A stretch of 64,000 nt of DNA from an uncultured Bacteroidota bacterium (GCA_902526165.1 CABZKA010000005.1:1-64000); one strand, 5' to 3'; positions 11,899-20,258 are shown, counted from the first letter of the stretch. Notes: a model not told the origin generated them from the letters alone. Numbers and translations are program-made.

Positions 11899-12048
11899 AT
11901 GAAAAAGAAACAAACAAAAATAACTAGAAAAGAAGCTATTAAGAAGTTTGGAAAATACGCTGCTATGACTGCAGTAGGTACTTTCATTGTTCTTAACCCG
12001 CAAAAGAGTGCTGCTCAATCTCCACCTTCACCGGGATGGGGATCGTAG
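11899..12048 (+). CDS. 49-aa small protein with signal-like N-terminus and Pro/Gly/Ser tail; candidate small secreted peptide (not in the supplied ORF track)
   Basis: ATG 5 nt after the upstream stop; translation MKKKQTKITRKEAIKKFGKYAAMTAVGTFIVLNPQKSAAQSPPSPGWGS*; followed by a terminator. Confidence 0.8.
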   Translation: MKKKQTKITRKEAIKKFGKYAAMTAVGTFIVLNPQKSAAQSPPSPGWGS

Positions 12049-12060
12049 GATACTCTAATC

Positions 12061-12096
12061 AAAAAAACCCTTTGCAAATGCAGAGGGTTTTTTTTT
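12061..12096 (+). terminator. Rho-independent terminator after the 49-aa ORF
   Basis: AAACCCTTTGC-AAAT-GCAGAGGGTTT stem (one G-U) followed by a T run. Confidence 0.9.
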
Positions 12097-12145
12097 AAAC
12101 CCTCAAGAAATAATTATAGTAAATTGGATTTGATAAGCACTTCAA

Positions 12146-13222
12146 ATGATCATTAAGAAAAAAATCAATAAAGAAGAAAGTCTTATTTATTTAAAAAAAG
12201 TGAATAAGTTTTTAGTTGTTGGTAAAGAAAATTTAAAATTAATTGATGCTTACTTAAAAAAATCTAAAAATGATTTTGATAGTTATTTAAGGAAGAGTTT
12301 TCCAAAAAAGTTTAGAGCAATAAAAAAAGATCTTCAAAATATTTTCAAAGTTGATAGAAAATCAATTGTGAATCAGAATTTGAAGTTTAAAAAGCCAAAA
12401 AAAACTCATTATTTTAATTTTAGAATTGAGGACAAATATTACAGTATTGAATACAACAACTCCAAAATCATCTCATCAGTACTGGGTTTATTAAACCACC
12501 TTAAAGCCAATGCTAAAACGAATAGCGAGAAGATTCATATATACTCATCAAAAAATTATTGTCAACTTAAGATTAATAATAAAAATATGATTTTTAAAAA
12601 GAATGAAAGTCATATTATCTCTGGAAGAATAATTTCATACCTGACCTCAAACCTACATCAAATCAAATACAAAAGTTGGTCAGGTTTTTTACATGGAACC
12701 ACAGTTTCAAAAAACAATAAAGGAGTAATAATTTTGGGTAAATCTGGAAGTGGAAAAACCTTATCTTCTTCTATATTAATTAAAAATGGTTTTGATCTAG
12801 TCTGCGATGATATGTCTCCGCTCACAAGAGATGGTAAAATAGGTTTTTTTCCAAATGCTCTATCTGTAAAGCCAAGTGGATATAAAAAAATTGATCAATT
12901 AATAGAAAATGATTTTCATGTTTGTGAAACAATTGGTCCAAAAGGTCCTACCAAGTATATTTATCCAAAAAATAATCATTTAAAAGTCAAAAAAATACAA
13001 TGTCAAAAAATTGTTAAAATAAGTTTTAAGAAAAACTCCAAGTTAAAAATTGCTAAAATTGATAATAAAGATCTTTTGATTCATTTTTTGGATGATTCCT
13101 TTATCAATATGAATAATTTATCTGCCAAATCATTTATTAGTTGGTTTTTAAATTGTAAATGTTTTGAAATAACCTATACCAGAGATAATGATCTTCTTAG
13201 AGCTTTGAAAAAAATGGAATAA
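12146..13222 (+). CDS. HPr kinase (HprK)-like P-loop kinase, possible PqqD-like N-terminal region
   Basis: 358 aa; WSGFLHGTTVSKNNKGVIILGKSGSGKTLSSSILIKNGFDLVCDDMSPL matches the Walker A plus 'DD' layout of HprK-related proteins. Confidence 0.75.
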   Translation: MIIKKKINKEESLIYLKKVNKFLVVGKENLKLIDAYLKKSKNDFDSYLRKSFPKKFRAIKKDLQNIFKVDRKSIVNQNLKFKKPKKTHYFNFRIEDKYYSIEYNNSKIISSVLGLLNHLKANAKTNSEKIHIYSSKNYCQLKINNKNMIFKKNESHIISGRIISYLTSNLHQIKYKSWSGFLHGTTVSKNNKGVIILGKSGSGKTLSSSILIKNGFDLVCDDMSPLTRDGKIGFFPNALSVKPSGYKKIDQLIENDFHVCETIGPKGPTKYIYPKNNHLKVKKIQCQKIVKISFKKNSKLKIAKIDNKDLLIHFLDDSFINMNNLSAKSFISWFLNCKCFEITYTRDNDLLRALKKME

Positions 13223-13226
13223 ATTG

Positions 13227-13298
13227 AGCCAATGCCGAGAGTTGAACTCGGGACCTTTTCCTTACCAAGGAAACGCTCTACCCCTGAGCTACATCGGC
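13227..13298 (-). tRNA. tRNA-Thr (GGT)
   Basis: Reverse complement GCCGATGTAGCTCAGGGGTAGAGCGTTTCCTTGGTAAGGAAAAGGTCCCGAGTTCAACTCTCGGCATTGGC; anticodon GGT. Confidence 0.93.
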
Positions 13299-13304
13299 TT
13301 ATTG

Positions 13305-13377
13305 AGCGGAAGACCGGGTTCGAACCGGCGACATTCAGCTTGGAAGGCTGACGCTCTACCAGCTGAGCTACTTCCGC
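13305..13377 (-). tRNA. tRNA-Gly (TCC)
   Basis: Reverse complement GCGGAAGTAGCTCAGCTGGTAGAGCGTCAGCCTTCCAAGCTGAATGTCGCCGGTTCGAACCCGGTCTTCCGC; anticodon TCC. Confidence 0.94.
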
Positions 13378-13391
13378 TTGATAGAGTTTTG

Positions 13392-13474
13392 TGGGGAGAG
13401 CAGGATTCGAACCTGCGAAGGTATAAACCAACAGATTTACAGTCTGTCCTCGTTGGCCGCTTGAGTATCTCCCC
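13392..13474 (-). tRNA. tRNA-Tyr (GTA)
   Basis: Reverse complement with long variable arm; anticodon loop CTGTAAA (GTA). Confidence 0.94.
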
Positions 13475-13479
13475 TAAAG

Positions 13480-13553
13480 AGCCGATGGAGGGACTCGAAC
13501 CCACGACCTGCTGATTACAAATCAGCTGCTCTAGCCAGCTGAGCTACATCGGC
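13480..13553 (-). tRNA. tRNA-Thr (TGT)
   Basis: Reverse complement GCCGATGTAGCTCAGCTGGCTAGAGCAGCTGATTTGTAATCAGCAGGTCGTGGGTTCGAGTCCCTCCATCGGC; anticodon TGT. Confidence 0.94.
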
Positions 13554-13645
13554 GATTTAGGACAGCAAATGTATATAATTTAATCGAAAAAAATTAACTT
13601 TATGGTTCAGTTAATTTTTATTTTAATTTCTATTATTAGCCTATT

Positions 13646-14179
13646 ATGCCAAAAAAAAAATTTGAGAACAAAACTGTTTTCCTTGATGAAATTCCTGACT
13701 TTGAAAATAGCGAAAACACCAAACTAGAAAAGGATTATATAAAAGTAATCTACGCAAACATATTTATAATATTTTCTTTATTAACGATTGGAGCATTAAT
13801 AGCAACATTAAGTTTTGATCTCTATGCAAAAGGAATATACTATATCATTTGGCTAATATCTTACTTTTTATTTTGGATTATAATTTTAATTTACTACATA
13901 GCTAGTTTTAAAAAGAGAAGCTATAGCTTCAGAGACCATGATGTGGTCTACAATTATGGAGTTATTTACCAAACTAAGGTTTTAATACCTTTTAACAGAA
14001 TTCAGCATATTGCTCTTCACCAAGGACTTTTTTCAAGAATGTATGGACTTGCCTCACTTCAGTTTTATACAGCTGGAGGAGCTACAACTGACATCAACAT
14101 TAAGGGGTTGAAACTTGATACTGCCCAAAAGTTCAAAACTTTTGTTTCAGAAAAAATTGAAAAAATTGACAAAAAGTGA
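13646..14179 (+). CDS. Bacterial PH (bPH2/YdbS-like) domain membrane protein
   Basis: Two TM segments followed by YSFRDHDVVYNYGVIYQTKVLIPFNRIQHIALHQGLFSRMYGLASLQFYTAGG. Confidence 0.8.
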   Translation: MPKKKFENKTVFLDEIPDFENSENTKLEKDYIKVIYANIFIIFSLLTIGALIATLSFDLYAKGIYYIIWLISYFLFWIIILIYYIASFKKRSYSFRDHDVVYNYGVIYQTKVLIPFNRIQHIALHQGLFSRMYGLASLQFYTAGGATTDINIKGLKLDTAQKFKTFVSEKIEKIDKK

Positions 14180-15666
14180 ATAAGGAAATAATTGAAAAAT
14201 ATTCAGTTTTTAGAAAACAGTCAAAAGTAGGAGCTTTGGTTTTTTTATTTGACTCAATAAGAAAAAATGCAGTAAACTTTTTATTTATACTTGTACCTAC
14301 TGGATTTGATTTAGTAGTGTTCATTATTGTATCGATGATCTTTGTTTTGATTATGGGTATTTATGCCTATATCAAATACTATTATTTTGAATACAGTTTT
14401 GATTTTGAAAGGTCAGAGTTTTTGATAAAGAAAGGTTGGCTGAAAAAAACTAAATTATCAGTACCGTTTGAAAAAATTCAACAGGTTAATATAAATCAAA
14501 ACATAATTCACAAAGTTTTTAGTTTGTACGAGATTCAAATGGATACAGCAGGGTCGAAAGATACTGAAGTTGATATCAAAGCGGTTTCAAGAAAAATTGC
14601 AGAAGATTTTAAAGAAATATCCGAGACAATCAAAAAAAGTATTTCAAAAAATATTGATAATAATATAAGCGATATAAAACAGGAAGAGTCATTGGAAATT
14701 GATCTACTTACCCTAGTTAAGACAGGATTGACATCGCAATACTTTGAGACACTCGGTGCAATGATTGCTCTATTTTTTGTTGGACTTGGTTTTTTGAATG
14801 ATTTAGAGATTGACTACGCTCCTGCAATTGTTGATTTTTATTACGAAGCTGATTTTAATGTACTTGCAATTTCAATTGTAATCTTCATTGTGATATATAT
14901 AGTGTTGATGGTTAACCTATGTCTTACTTTAATTAAATATTACGGATATAAAGCACTTAAAAAATTACAAAATCTGGAGGTGAAATATGGCTTGATTCAA
15001 ACAAAATCAATTCTTCTTTCCCCAATAAAAGTACAAGAATTTAGATCCACACAAAATTGGATTCAAAAAAAAATAAATCTTCGCAATGTTAGAATTAGTC
15101 AAGCTTCCAGTATGAATGTGGCCGCTCCAAACAGACGAAATATTGTAGATGTTCCTGGATGCTCAAATGAACAAAAGAATAAATTATTTGATTTTATATA
15201 TGACAATAAAATTAGTGATGAGATTGTTGTGAGGCCTAGTATTCGAAAATTTTTGATTAATTTTTCATTATTTGCTTTACTACCCACAATTATTTTTATT
15301 CTACTGCACAATAACATTTCAATTTTAGATAATGCTTATTTCTTAAATTTCACATTTTTTTATTTCGTAGTCTCATCATTTGCAGCATGGAGATTTTATA
15401 GAAATAGTATTCTTTTCTATTCTGAAAATTTCATAAGAATTCAATCTGGCTTTTGGGATATTAAAACCAAAACAATTGAAAATTATAAAATTCAGTCTGT
15501 GATGCTTTATCAAGCATTTTGGCATAAGAGATTTAATTTAGGTGGTATAATTTTACTTACAGCAGGTGGTATGTCATACATAACAACATGTAATTTTGAG
15601 TTGCTAAAAAAAATCACCAATAATGTTATTTACAAAGTTGAAATATCGAAAAAAAGATGGATGTAA
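14176..15666 (+). CDS. PH domain-containing membrane protein (YdbT-like), paired with the upstream YdbS-like gene
   Basis: 496 aa; repeated bPH2-like blocks (FLIKKGWLKKTKLSVPFEKIQQVNINQNIIHKVFSLYEIQMDTAGS; FIRIQSGFWDIKTKTIENYKIQSVML); 4-nt overlap with previous gene. Confidence 0.78.
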   Translation: MNKEIIEKYSVFRKQSKVGALVFLFDSIRKNAVNFLFILVPTGFDLVVFIIVSMIFVLIMGIYAYIKYYYFEYSFDFERSEFLIKKGWLKKTKLSVPFEKIQQVNINQNIIHKVFSLYEIQMDTAGSKDTEVDIKAVSRKIAEDFKEISETIKKSISKNIDNNISDIKQEESLEIDLLTLVKTGLTSQYFETLGAMIALFFVGLGFLNDLEIDYAPAIVDFYYEADFNVLAISIVIFIVIYIVLMVNLCLTLIKYYGYKALKKLQNLEVKYGLIQTKSILLSPIKVQEFRSTQNWIQKKINLRNVRISQASSMNVAAPNRRNIVDVPGCSNEQKNKLFDFIYDNKISDEIVVRPSIRKFLINFSLFALLPTIIFILLHNNISILDNAYFLNFTFFYFVVSSFAAWRFYRNSILFYSENFIRIQSGFWDIKTKTIENYKIQSVMLYQAFWHKRFNLGGIILLTAGGMSYITTCNFELLKKITNNVIYKVEISKKRWM

Positions 15667-16524
15667 TTAAATTTCTCTGGGATGACTCCTTTTGTAATCA
15701 CTAATAATTTTTGGCATTTTAATTTTGGTATAAATCTGTGTTGATGATAGAGAGCTATGACCTAAAATTTCTTTAATAGAATTTATATCTGCTCCATTAT
15801 TTAATAGATGTGTTGCAAAAGTATGTCTTAAAACGTGTGGGCTTAATTTAACTTTTGTAGATACTTTTCTGAAATATTTCTTTATAATTCTATATACAGT
15901 TGATTTACTTATCATATCACCATCTTTTGATGAAAACAGGTATTTAGATTTATTTTTTAAAAGGTATTTTTCAATTGAAAGTTTAAGAGATGGAAGAATG
16001 GGAACCAATCTTTCTTTATTTCTTTTTCCTTTAATCTTAATCAACTTATTTTCAAAATTAATGTCTGAAACTTTTATATTAATTAGTTCTTCTCTTCTAA
16101 TGCCTGTTGAATATAATAATTCGATAACCAATTTATCTCTGTCATTTGCACCATAATTAGAAAAATTTTTAAAAATTTCATCGAGTTCTTTCTCTGTAAA
16201 CGGTTCTACTAACTTTCCATTAGTCTTTAAATTTTTGTGACCTTTTAATGGTGATTTACTTATACTGCCTGTTCTTACTAAAAAATTAAAATAAGATTTC
16301 AGCGAGGATGTTTTTCTATTAATTGTAACTGGCGATATTTTTGTTTCGGATAACTCAACAATCCATTGTCGAATGAATGAGTAGTTCAAGTCATTATCAA
16401 TTTTGGTGTTATTATTTTCTAGAAATTTTAGAAAACCTCTAATATCGTTATCGTACGAATTTATGGTATGAACTGAGTATTTCCTTTCAAAACTTAAGTA
16501 GTTTAAAAATTTATCGAGATACAT
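15667..16524 (-). CDS. xerC: Tyrosine recombinase XerC-like
   Basis: 285 aa; ELLYSTGIRREELINIKVSDI, LSPHVLRHTFATHLLNNGADINSIKEILGHSSLSSTQIYT catalytic residues. Confidence 0.93.
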   Translation of the reverse strand: MYLDKFLNYLSFERKYSVHTINSYDNDIRGFLKFLENNNTKIDNDLNYSFIRQWIVELSETKISPVTINRKTSSLKSYFNFLVRTGSISKSPLKGHKNLKTNGKLVEPFTEKELDEIFKNFSNYGANDRDKLVIELLYSTGIRREELINIKVSDINFENKLIKIKGKRNKERLVPILPSLKLSIEKYLLKNKSKYLFSSKDGDMISKSTVYRIIKKYFRKVSTKVKLSPHVLRHTFATHLLNNGADINSIKEILGHSSLSSTQIYTKIKMPKIISDYKRSHPREI

Positions 16525-16567
16525 ATATCAATATAAGTATCAAACAAAAATAATGATAATAAATTTT

Positions 16568-16762
16568 TTATTGGTTTTCGATATCTTTCAATCTTTGAAC
16601 GTAGGAAGCTTTTATGAGTTTGTCACGCTGCCTGACGGAGGGTTTAATGTAGGCTTGCCTTTCCCTTAAAGACTTTAATTTACCAGTGCGATCAAACTTT
16701 CTCTTGAACCTTTTAAGAGCTCTATCTATGCTTTCGCCTTCTTTAACGGGTATAATCAACAT
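16568..16762 (-). CDS. rpsU: 30S ribosomal protein S21
   Basis: 64 aa; MLIIPVKEGESIDRALKRFKRKFDRTGKLKSLRERQAYIKPSVRQR. Confidence 0.97.
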   Translation of the reverse strand: MLIIPVKEGESIDRALKRFKRKFDRTGKLKSLRERQAYIKPSVRQRDKLIKASYVQRLKDIENQ

Positions 16763-16812
16763 AATTTTCTTATTCGTGGGGCAAATATAACATTAATGAA
16801 GAAATATTAAAT

Positions 16813-17967
16813 TTATTTGGACAAAATTTTTCTTGAGATAACGAGCTTTTGAATTTCACTAGTTCCCTCTCCAATAGTGCAAAGTTTGGAGTCTCTTAGA
16901 AACTTTTCCACGGGAAAATCTTTTATGTATCCATAGCCACCAAAAATTTGAACGGAATCATTTGCAACTTTAACACATAGCTCGGAGGAGTGGAGTTTAC
17001 ACATAGCGCTCAGGGTTGTTACAGGTTCTGAAGTCATTATAGCATCACAAGCTCTTTCAGTTAAAAGCTCTGAAGCTTGAATTTCGGTAGCCATTTCAGC
17101 TAATTTGAATGATATTGCTTGAAATGAACTAATTGGTTTCCCAAATTGCACCCTCTCCCTTGAATATTTTAAAGCAGCACTGTAGGCTCCATTTGCAATT
17201 CCTAAAGAAAGAGCCGCTATGGAAATTCTTCCTCCATCTAAAATCTTCATTGATTGTTTGAATCCATCTCCAACTTCACCAAGTCTATTTGAGTCATCAA
17301 TAATACAATCTGAGAAAATCATTTCAGCAGTTTCAGATGCCCTCATCCCTAGTTTATTTTCTTTTCTTCCAGATGTTAGACCCATGTTTCCTCTCTCAAT
17401 TATAAAAGCAGTAGAATTATTTTTTTCACCAACGGGTCCTGTTCGAAAAATTGCTACAGCCAAGTCTCCAGACTTACCGTGGGTGATAAAATTTTTAGTA
17501 CCATTTAAAACCCATTTATTTCCTTTTTTTACTGCAGTTGATGCCATTTTCCCTGAATCTGATCCAGTGTTAGGCTCAGTGAGTGCCCATGCCCCAATCA
17601 TTTTTCCAGTGGCAAGCAATTTGAGATATTTTTTGTGATGTTCGTTAGAACCAAACTTATAAATATGATTGGTACACAATGAGTTGTGTGCAGCGATTGA
17701 AAGCCCAATTGATGGGTCAACTCTGGAAATTTCATCAATTATAGCAACATATTCATGATATCCAAGTCCGGATCCCCCATATTCTTCTGGCACCAGAATA
17801 CCCATGAAACCATACTCACCAGCTTTTTGTAAAACTTCTTTTGGAAAGTGTTGACTTTCGTCCCAATCCATCACATATGGTTTGATATATTGTAGTGCAA
17901 AATCTCTTGCACTTTCACGAATTAAATTGATTGAACTAGTGTTTCTTGTTTTTGTAATAATACTCAT
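16813..17967 (-). CDS. Acyl-CoA dehydrogenase family protein
   Basis: 384 aa; GAWALTEPNTGSDSGKM, QIFGGYGYIKDFPVEKFLRDSKLCTIGEGTSEIQKLVISR. Confidence 0.95.
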   Translation of the reverse strand: MSIITKTRNTSSINLIRESARDFALQYIKPYVMDWDESQHFPKEVLQKAGEYGFMGILVPEEYGGSGLGYHEYVAIIDEISRVDPSIGLSIAAHNSLCTNHIYKFGSNEHHKKYLKLLATGKMIGAWALTEPNTGSDSGKMASTAVKKGNKWVLNGTKNFITHGKSGDLAVAIFRTGPVGEKNNSTAFIIERGNMGLTSGRKENKLGMRASETAEMIFSDCIIDDSNRLGEVGDGFKQSMKILDGGRISIAALSLGIANGAYSAALKYSRERVQFGKPISSFQAISFKLAEMATEIQASELLTERACDAIMTSEPVTTLSAMCKLHSSELCVKVANDSVQIFGGYGYIKDFPVEKFLRDSKLCTIGEGTSEIQKLVISRKILSK

Positions 17968-17997
17968 ATCAAATTTTTTTACAAATTAAATGCCAAA

Positions 17998-19527
17998 TTA
18001 AACTTTCGATTCTTTTATTACTTTTAAATATTTATTTAGTTGTTCTCTTACAACTGGGAATAAGAAATATAAACCAATCATGTTAGGAAAAACCATTGCA
18101 AAAATCATAGCATCAGAGAAAGCCCAAATTGAGTTCATACTTGCTGCTGAGCCAATAATTATGAAGGCTAAAAACATAAATTTGTAAACCATATCCGCAA
18201 CTTTTCCTTTGCCAAATAGATATTTCCATGACTGAATTCCATAGTAAGACCAAGATATCATTGTGGAAACGGCAAATAATACAACTGCAGTTGTTAAAAA
18301 ATATTCCGAGCCAGGGATGTATTGATCAAATGCTTTTTGAGTAATTCCAGCTCCTTCATACATCACACCATCAATCATTACTCCACCTTCACCACCATAT
18401 AAAAATACACCAGAAGAATTAAAAATTATAATAACTAGTGCTGTCATTGTACAAATAACAACAGTATCAATAAAAGGTTCCAATAATGCAACAAGACCCT
18501 CAGATGCAGCGTATTTTGTTTTTACTGCTGAATGAGCAATCGAAGCAGATCCTGCACCAGCCTCATTTGAAAATGCTGCCCTTTGAAAACCAATCATTAA
18601 AACGCCAATTATTCCCCCTACTCCAATAGCTGTTGGATTAAATGCCTCAGTAATAATTAGTTTGAAAGCATCATCAATAAAACTAAAGTTAGACCCTATT
18701 ATATACAGACAAGCTAAAATGTAAAGAAGAGCCATGAACGGAACAACTTTCTCAGTAACCGATGCAATTCTTTTAATACCACCTATTATAATAATTCCAA
18801 CTAAAATTGCTAAAATTAATCCAATCATAGCGCCAGCAAAAGTTGAGTCATAACCAAGGAGATCCTTTAATACAATGGCAGCTTGGTTTGATTGGGCGGC
18901 ATTACCACCTCCAAATGATCCACCAATACAGCAAATGGCAAATATTACGGCAGCAACTTTCCCTAGTTTTTCAAATCCTTTCTCTTTCAATCCTTTGGTT
19001 AAATAATACATTGGACCACCATAAACTACTCCATCTTTATCAACATCTCGGTAGTGAACTCCAAGGGTACACTCAACAAATTTTGTAGACATCCCAATCA
19101 GACCACAAACTATCATCCAAAAAGTTGCACCTGGGCCTCCCACAGCAATAGCTAAAGCAACACCCGCAATATTACCATTACCAACTGTTCCTGAAACAGC
19201 GGTGGCAAGGGCTTGAAAATGGGATACCTCACCGTCTTTACTACTTGATTCAGTTTTTTCTAGATTATCATATTTGCCTCTTACTACGTTTATTGCGGTT
19301 ATAAAATATCTAACATTTGGAAAAAGAAAAACTAACGTAAAGAAAAGAGCACTACCAACCAGTAGATAAATGACAAAAGGGTAATCCCCAATGGGGTAAA
19401 AAACATATTTACTAAATATATCTGAGATGGGTTGAAATGCTTCGTCAATGCGTTGATCAAGTCCCTTTTCCTGTAAAAAATTAAAATAATTAATAATATT
19501 AAGCAGTTGTATAATTATATAATTCAT
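17998..19527 (-). CDS. Alanine/glycine:cation symporter (AGCS) family protein
   Basis: 509 aa; ATAVSGTVGNGNIAGVALAIAVGGPGATFWMIVCGLIGMSTKFVECTLG, AFSNEAGAGSASIAHSAVKT. Confidence 0.95.
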   Translation of the reverse strand: MNYIIIQLLNIINYFNFLQEKGLDQRIDEAFQPISDIFSKYVFYPIGDYPFVIYLLVGSALFFTLVFLFPNVRYFITAINVVRGKYDNLEKTESSSKDGEVSHFQALATAVSGTVGNGNIAGVALAIAVGGPGATFWMIVCGLIGMSTKFVECTLGVHYRDVDKDGVVYGGPMYYLTKGLKEKGFEKLGKVAAVIFAICCIGGSFGGGNAAQSNQAAIVLKDLLGYDSTFAGAMIGLILAILVGIIIIGGIKRIASVTEKVVPFMALLYILACLYIIGSNFSFIDDAFKLIITEAFNPTAIGVGGIIGVLMIGFQRAAFSNEAGAGSASIAHSAVKTKYAASEGLVALLEPFIDTVVICTMTALVIIIFNSSGVFLYGGEGGVMIDGVMYEGAGITQKAFDQYIPGSEYFLTTAVVLFAVSTMISWSYYGIQSWKYLFGKGKVADMVYKFMFLAFIIIGSAASMNSIWAFSDAMIFAMVFPNMIGLYFLFPVVREQLNKYLKVIKESKV

Positions 19528-19537
19528 AGTAAGTTAT

Positions 19538-19765
19538 TTAGAGATCAAATACTGAAGTTCTCTTCGAATATAACATATCTTTTATTCTCATCCAAAAAGC
19601 AAGCACAAGATAAAAGAGAAACCCCAAACCTAGACTAAAAAAACTGCTGTATATAAAAAAAAGCCTAACATGTTTTGATTTGATACCCAAAAAATCTGCA
19701 AGTCTTGAGCAAACCCTAAAGCCATACTTTTCTAAAAAGTACCTAAGTTTATTTAACCGTATCAT
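19538..19765 (-). CDS. PspC-like small membrane protein
   Basis: 75 aa; GFRVCSRLADFLGIKSKHVRLFFIYSSFFSLGLGFLFYLVLAFWM. Confidence 0.7.
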   Translation of the reverse strand: MIRLNKLRYFLEKYGFRVCSRLADFLGIKSKHVRLFFIYSSFFSLGLGFLFYLVLAFWMRIKDMLYSKRTSVFDL

Positions 19766-20072
19766 TCCCTTTTTCTATCCAGTCCTCTATACCCCCTTCA
19801 AGATTAAACAGTTTATTAAATCCATATTGTTGCATAATTTCACAAGCCATCTGGCTTCTTTTTCCAGATTTACAATAAATAAAGTAAGATTTTGACAAAT
19901 CAAATTCATTAATTTTTTTCAAAAACCCTTGAGGATTGTAAATATCTATGTTTATTGAATTTGATATATGATATTCATTGTATTCATTTGGCGTTCTAAC
20001 ATCAATACAAATTGCATCAGGGTTTTCTGACAACTTTTTTTTCCAGTTTTGAGTATCTATATTGATATTCAT
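19749..20072 (-). CDS. Rhodanese-like domain protein
   Basis: 107 aa; CIDVRTPNEYNEYHISNSINIDIY...YFIYCKSGKRSQMACEIMQQYGF...LEGGIEDW with active-site Cys. Confidence 0.92.
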   Translation of the reverse strand: MNINIDTQNWKKKLSENPDAICIDVRTPNEYNEYHISNSINIDIYNPQGFLKKINEFDLSKSYFIYCKSGKRSQMACEIMQQYGFNKLFNLEGGIEDWIEKGNDTVK

Positions 20073-20123
20073 ATCTCTGTTAATCTTGTAATTTTATAAA
20101 AATAATTTTTAATATGAAAATAA

Positions 20124-20195
20124 ATGAAAAATAACTATATTCGATGTGTGAAAAATTTATTTAAAAATATCTGGTGGCAAGTTAGTAAAAACTAG
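20124..20195 (+). CDS. Candidate trp leader peptide (tandem Trp codons)
   Basis: MKNNYIRCVKNLFKNIWWQVSKN*; in-frame alternative GTG start at 20148; tandem TGG codons at 20172-20177, upstream of a terminator and trpE. Confidence 0.75.
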   Translation: MKNNYIRCVKNLFKNIWWQVSKN

Positions 20196-20227
20196 CGCAG
20201 CATTGATTTTTTTTAAATTTTAATTAT

Positions 20228-20258
20228 AGACTTGTCAATGTGACAAGTCTTTTTTTTT
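20228..20258 (+). terminator. trp attenuator terminator hairpin
   Basis: AGACTTGTCA-ATG-TGACAAGTCT perfect 10-bp stem followed by TTTTTTTT, ending at the trpE start codon. Confidence 0.92.

Noticed and set aside
11899-13222. Calling the peptide/kinase pair a lasso peptide cluster
   Set aside because: No asparagine-synthetase-like cyclase, transglutaminase-like protease or dedicated transporter is present; only the kinase resemblance is shared.
13174-13514. ORFs of 71-96 aa on both strands (13174..13431, 13224..13514, 13289..13504)
   Set aside because: They lie over the tRNA-Thr/Gly/Tyr/Thr cluster; translations are read-outs of tRNA sequence.
15667-16524. Tyrosine recombinase as evidence of an integrated mobile element
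   Set aside because: It is the chromosomal XerC-type gene next to rpsU in the conserved flavobacterial order; no attachment repeats or phage genes seen.
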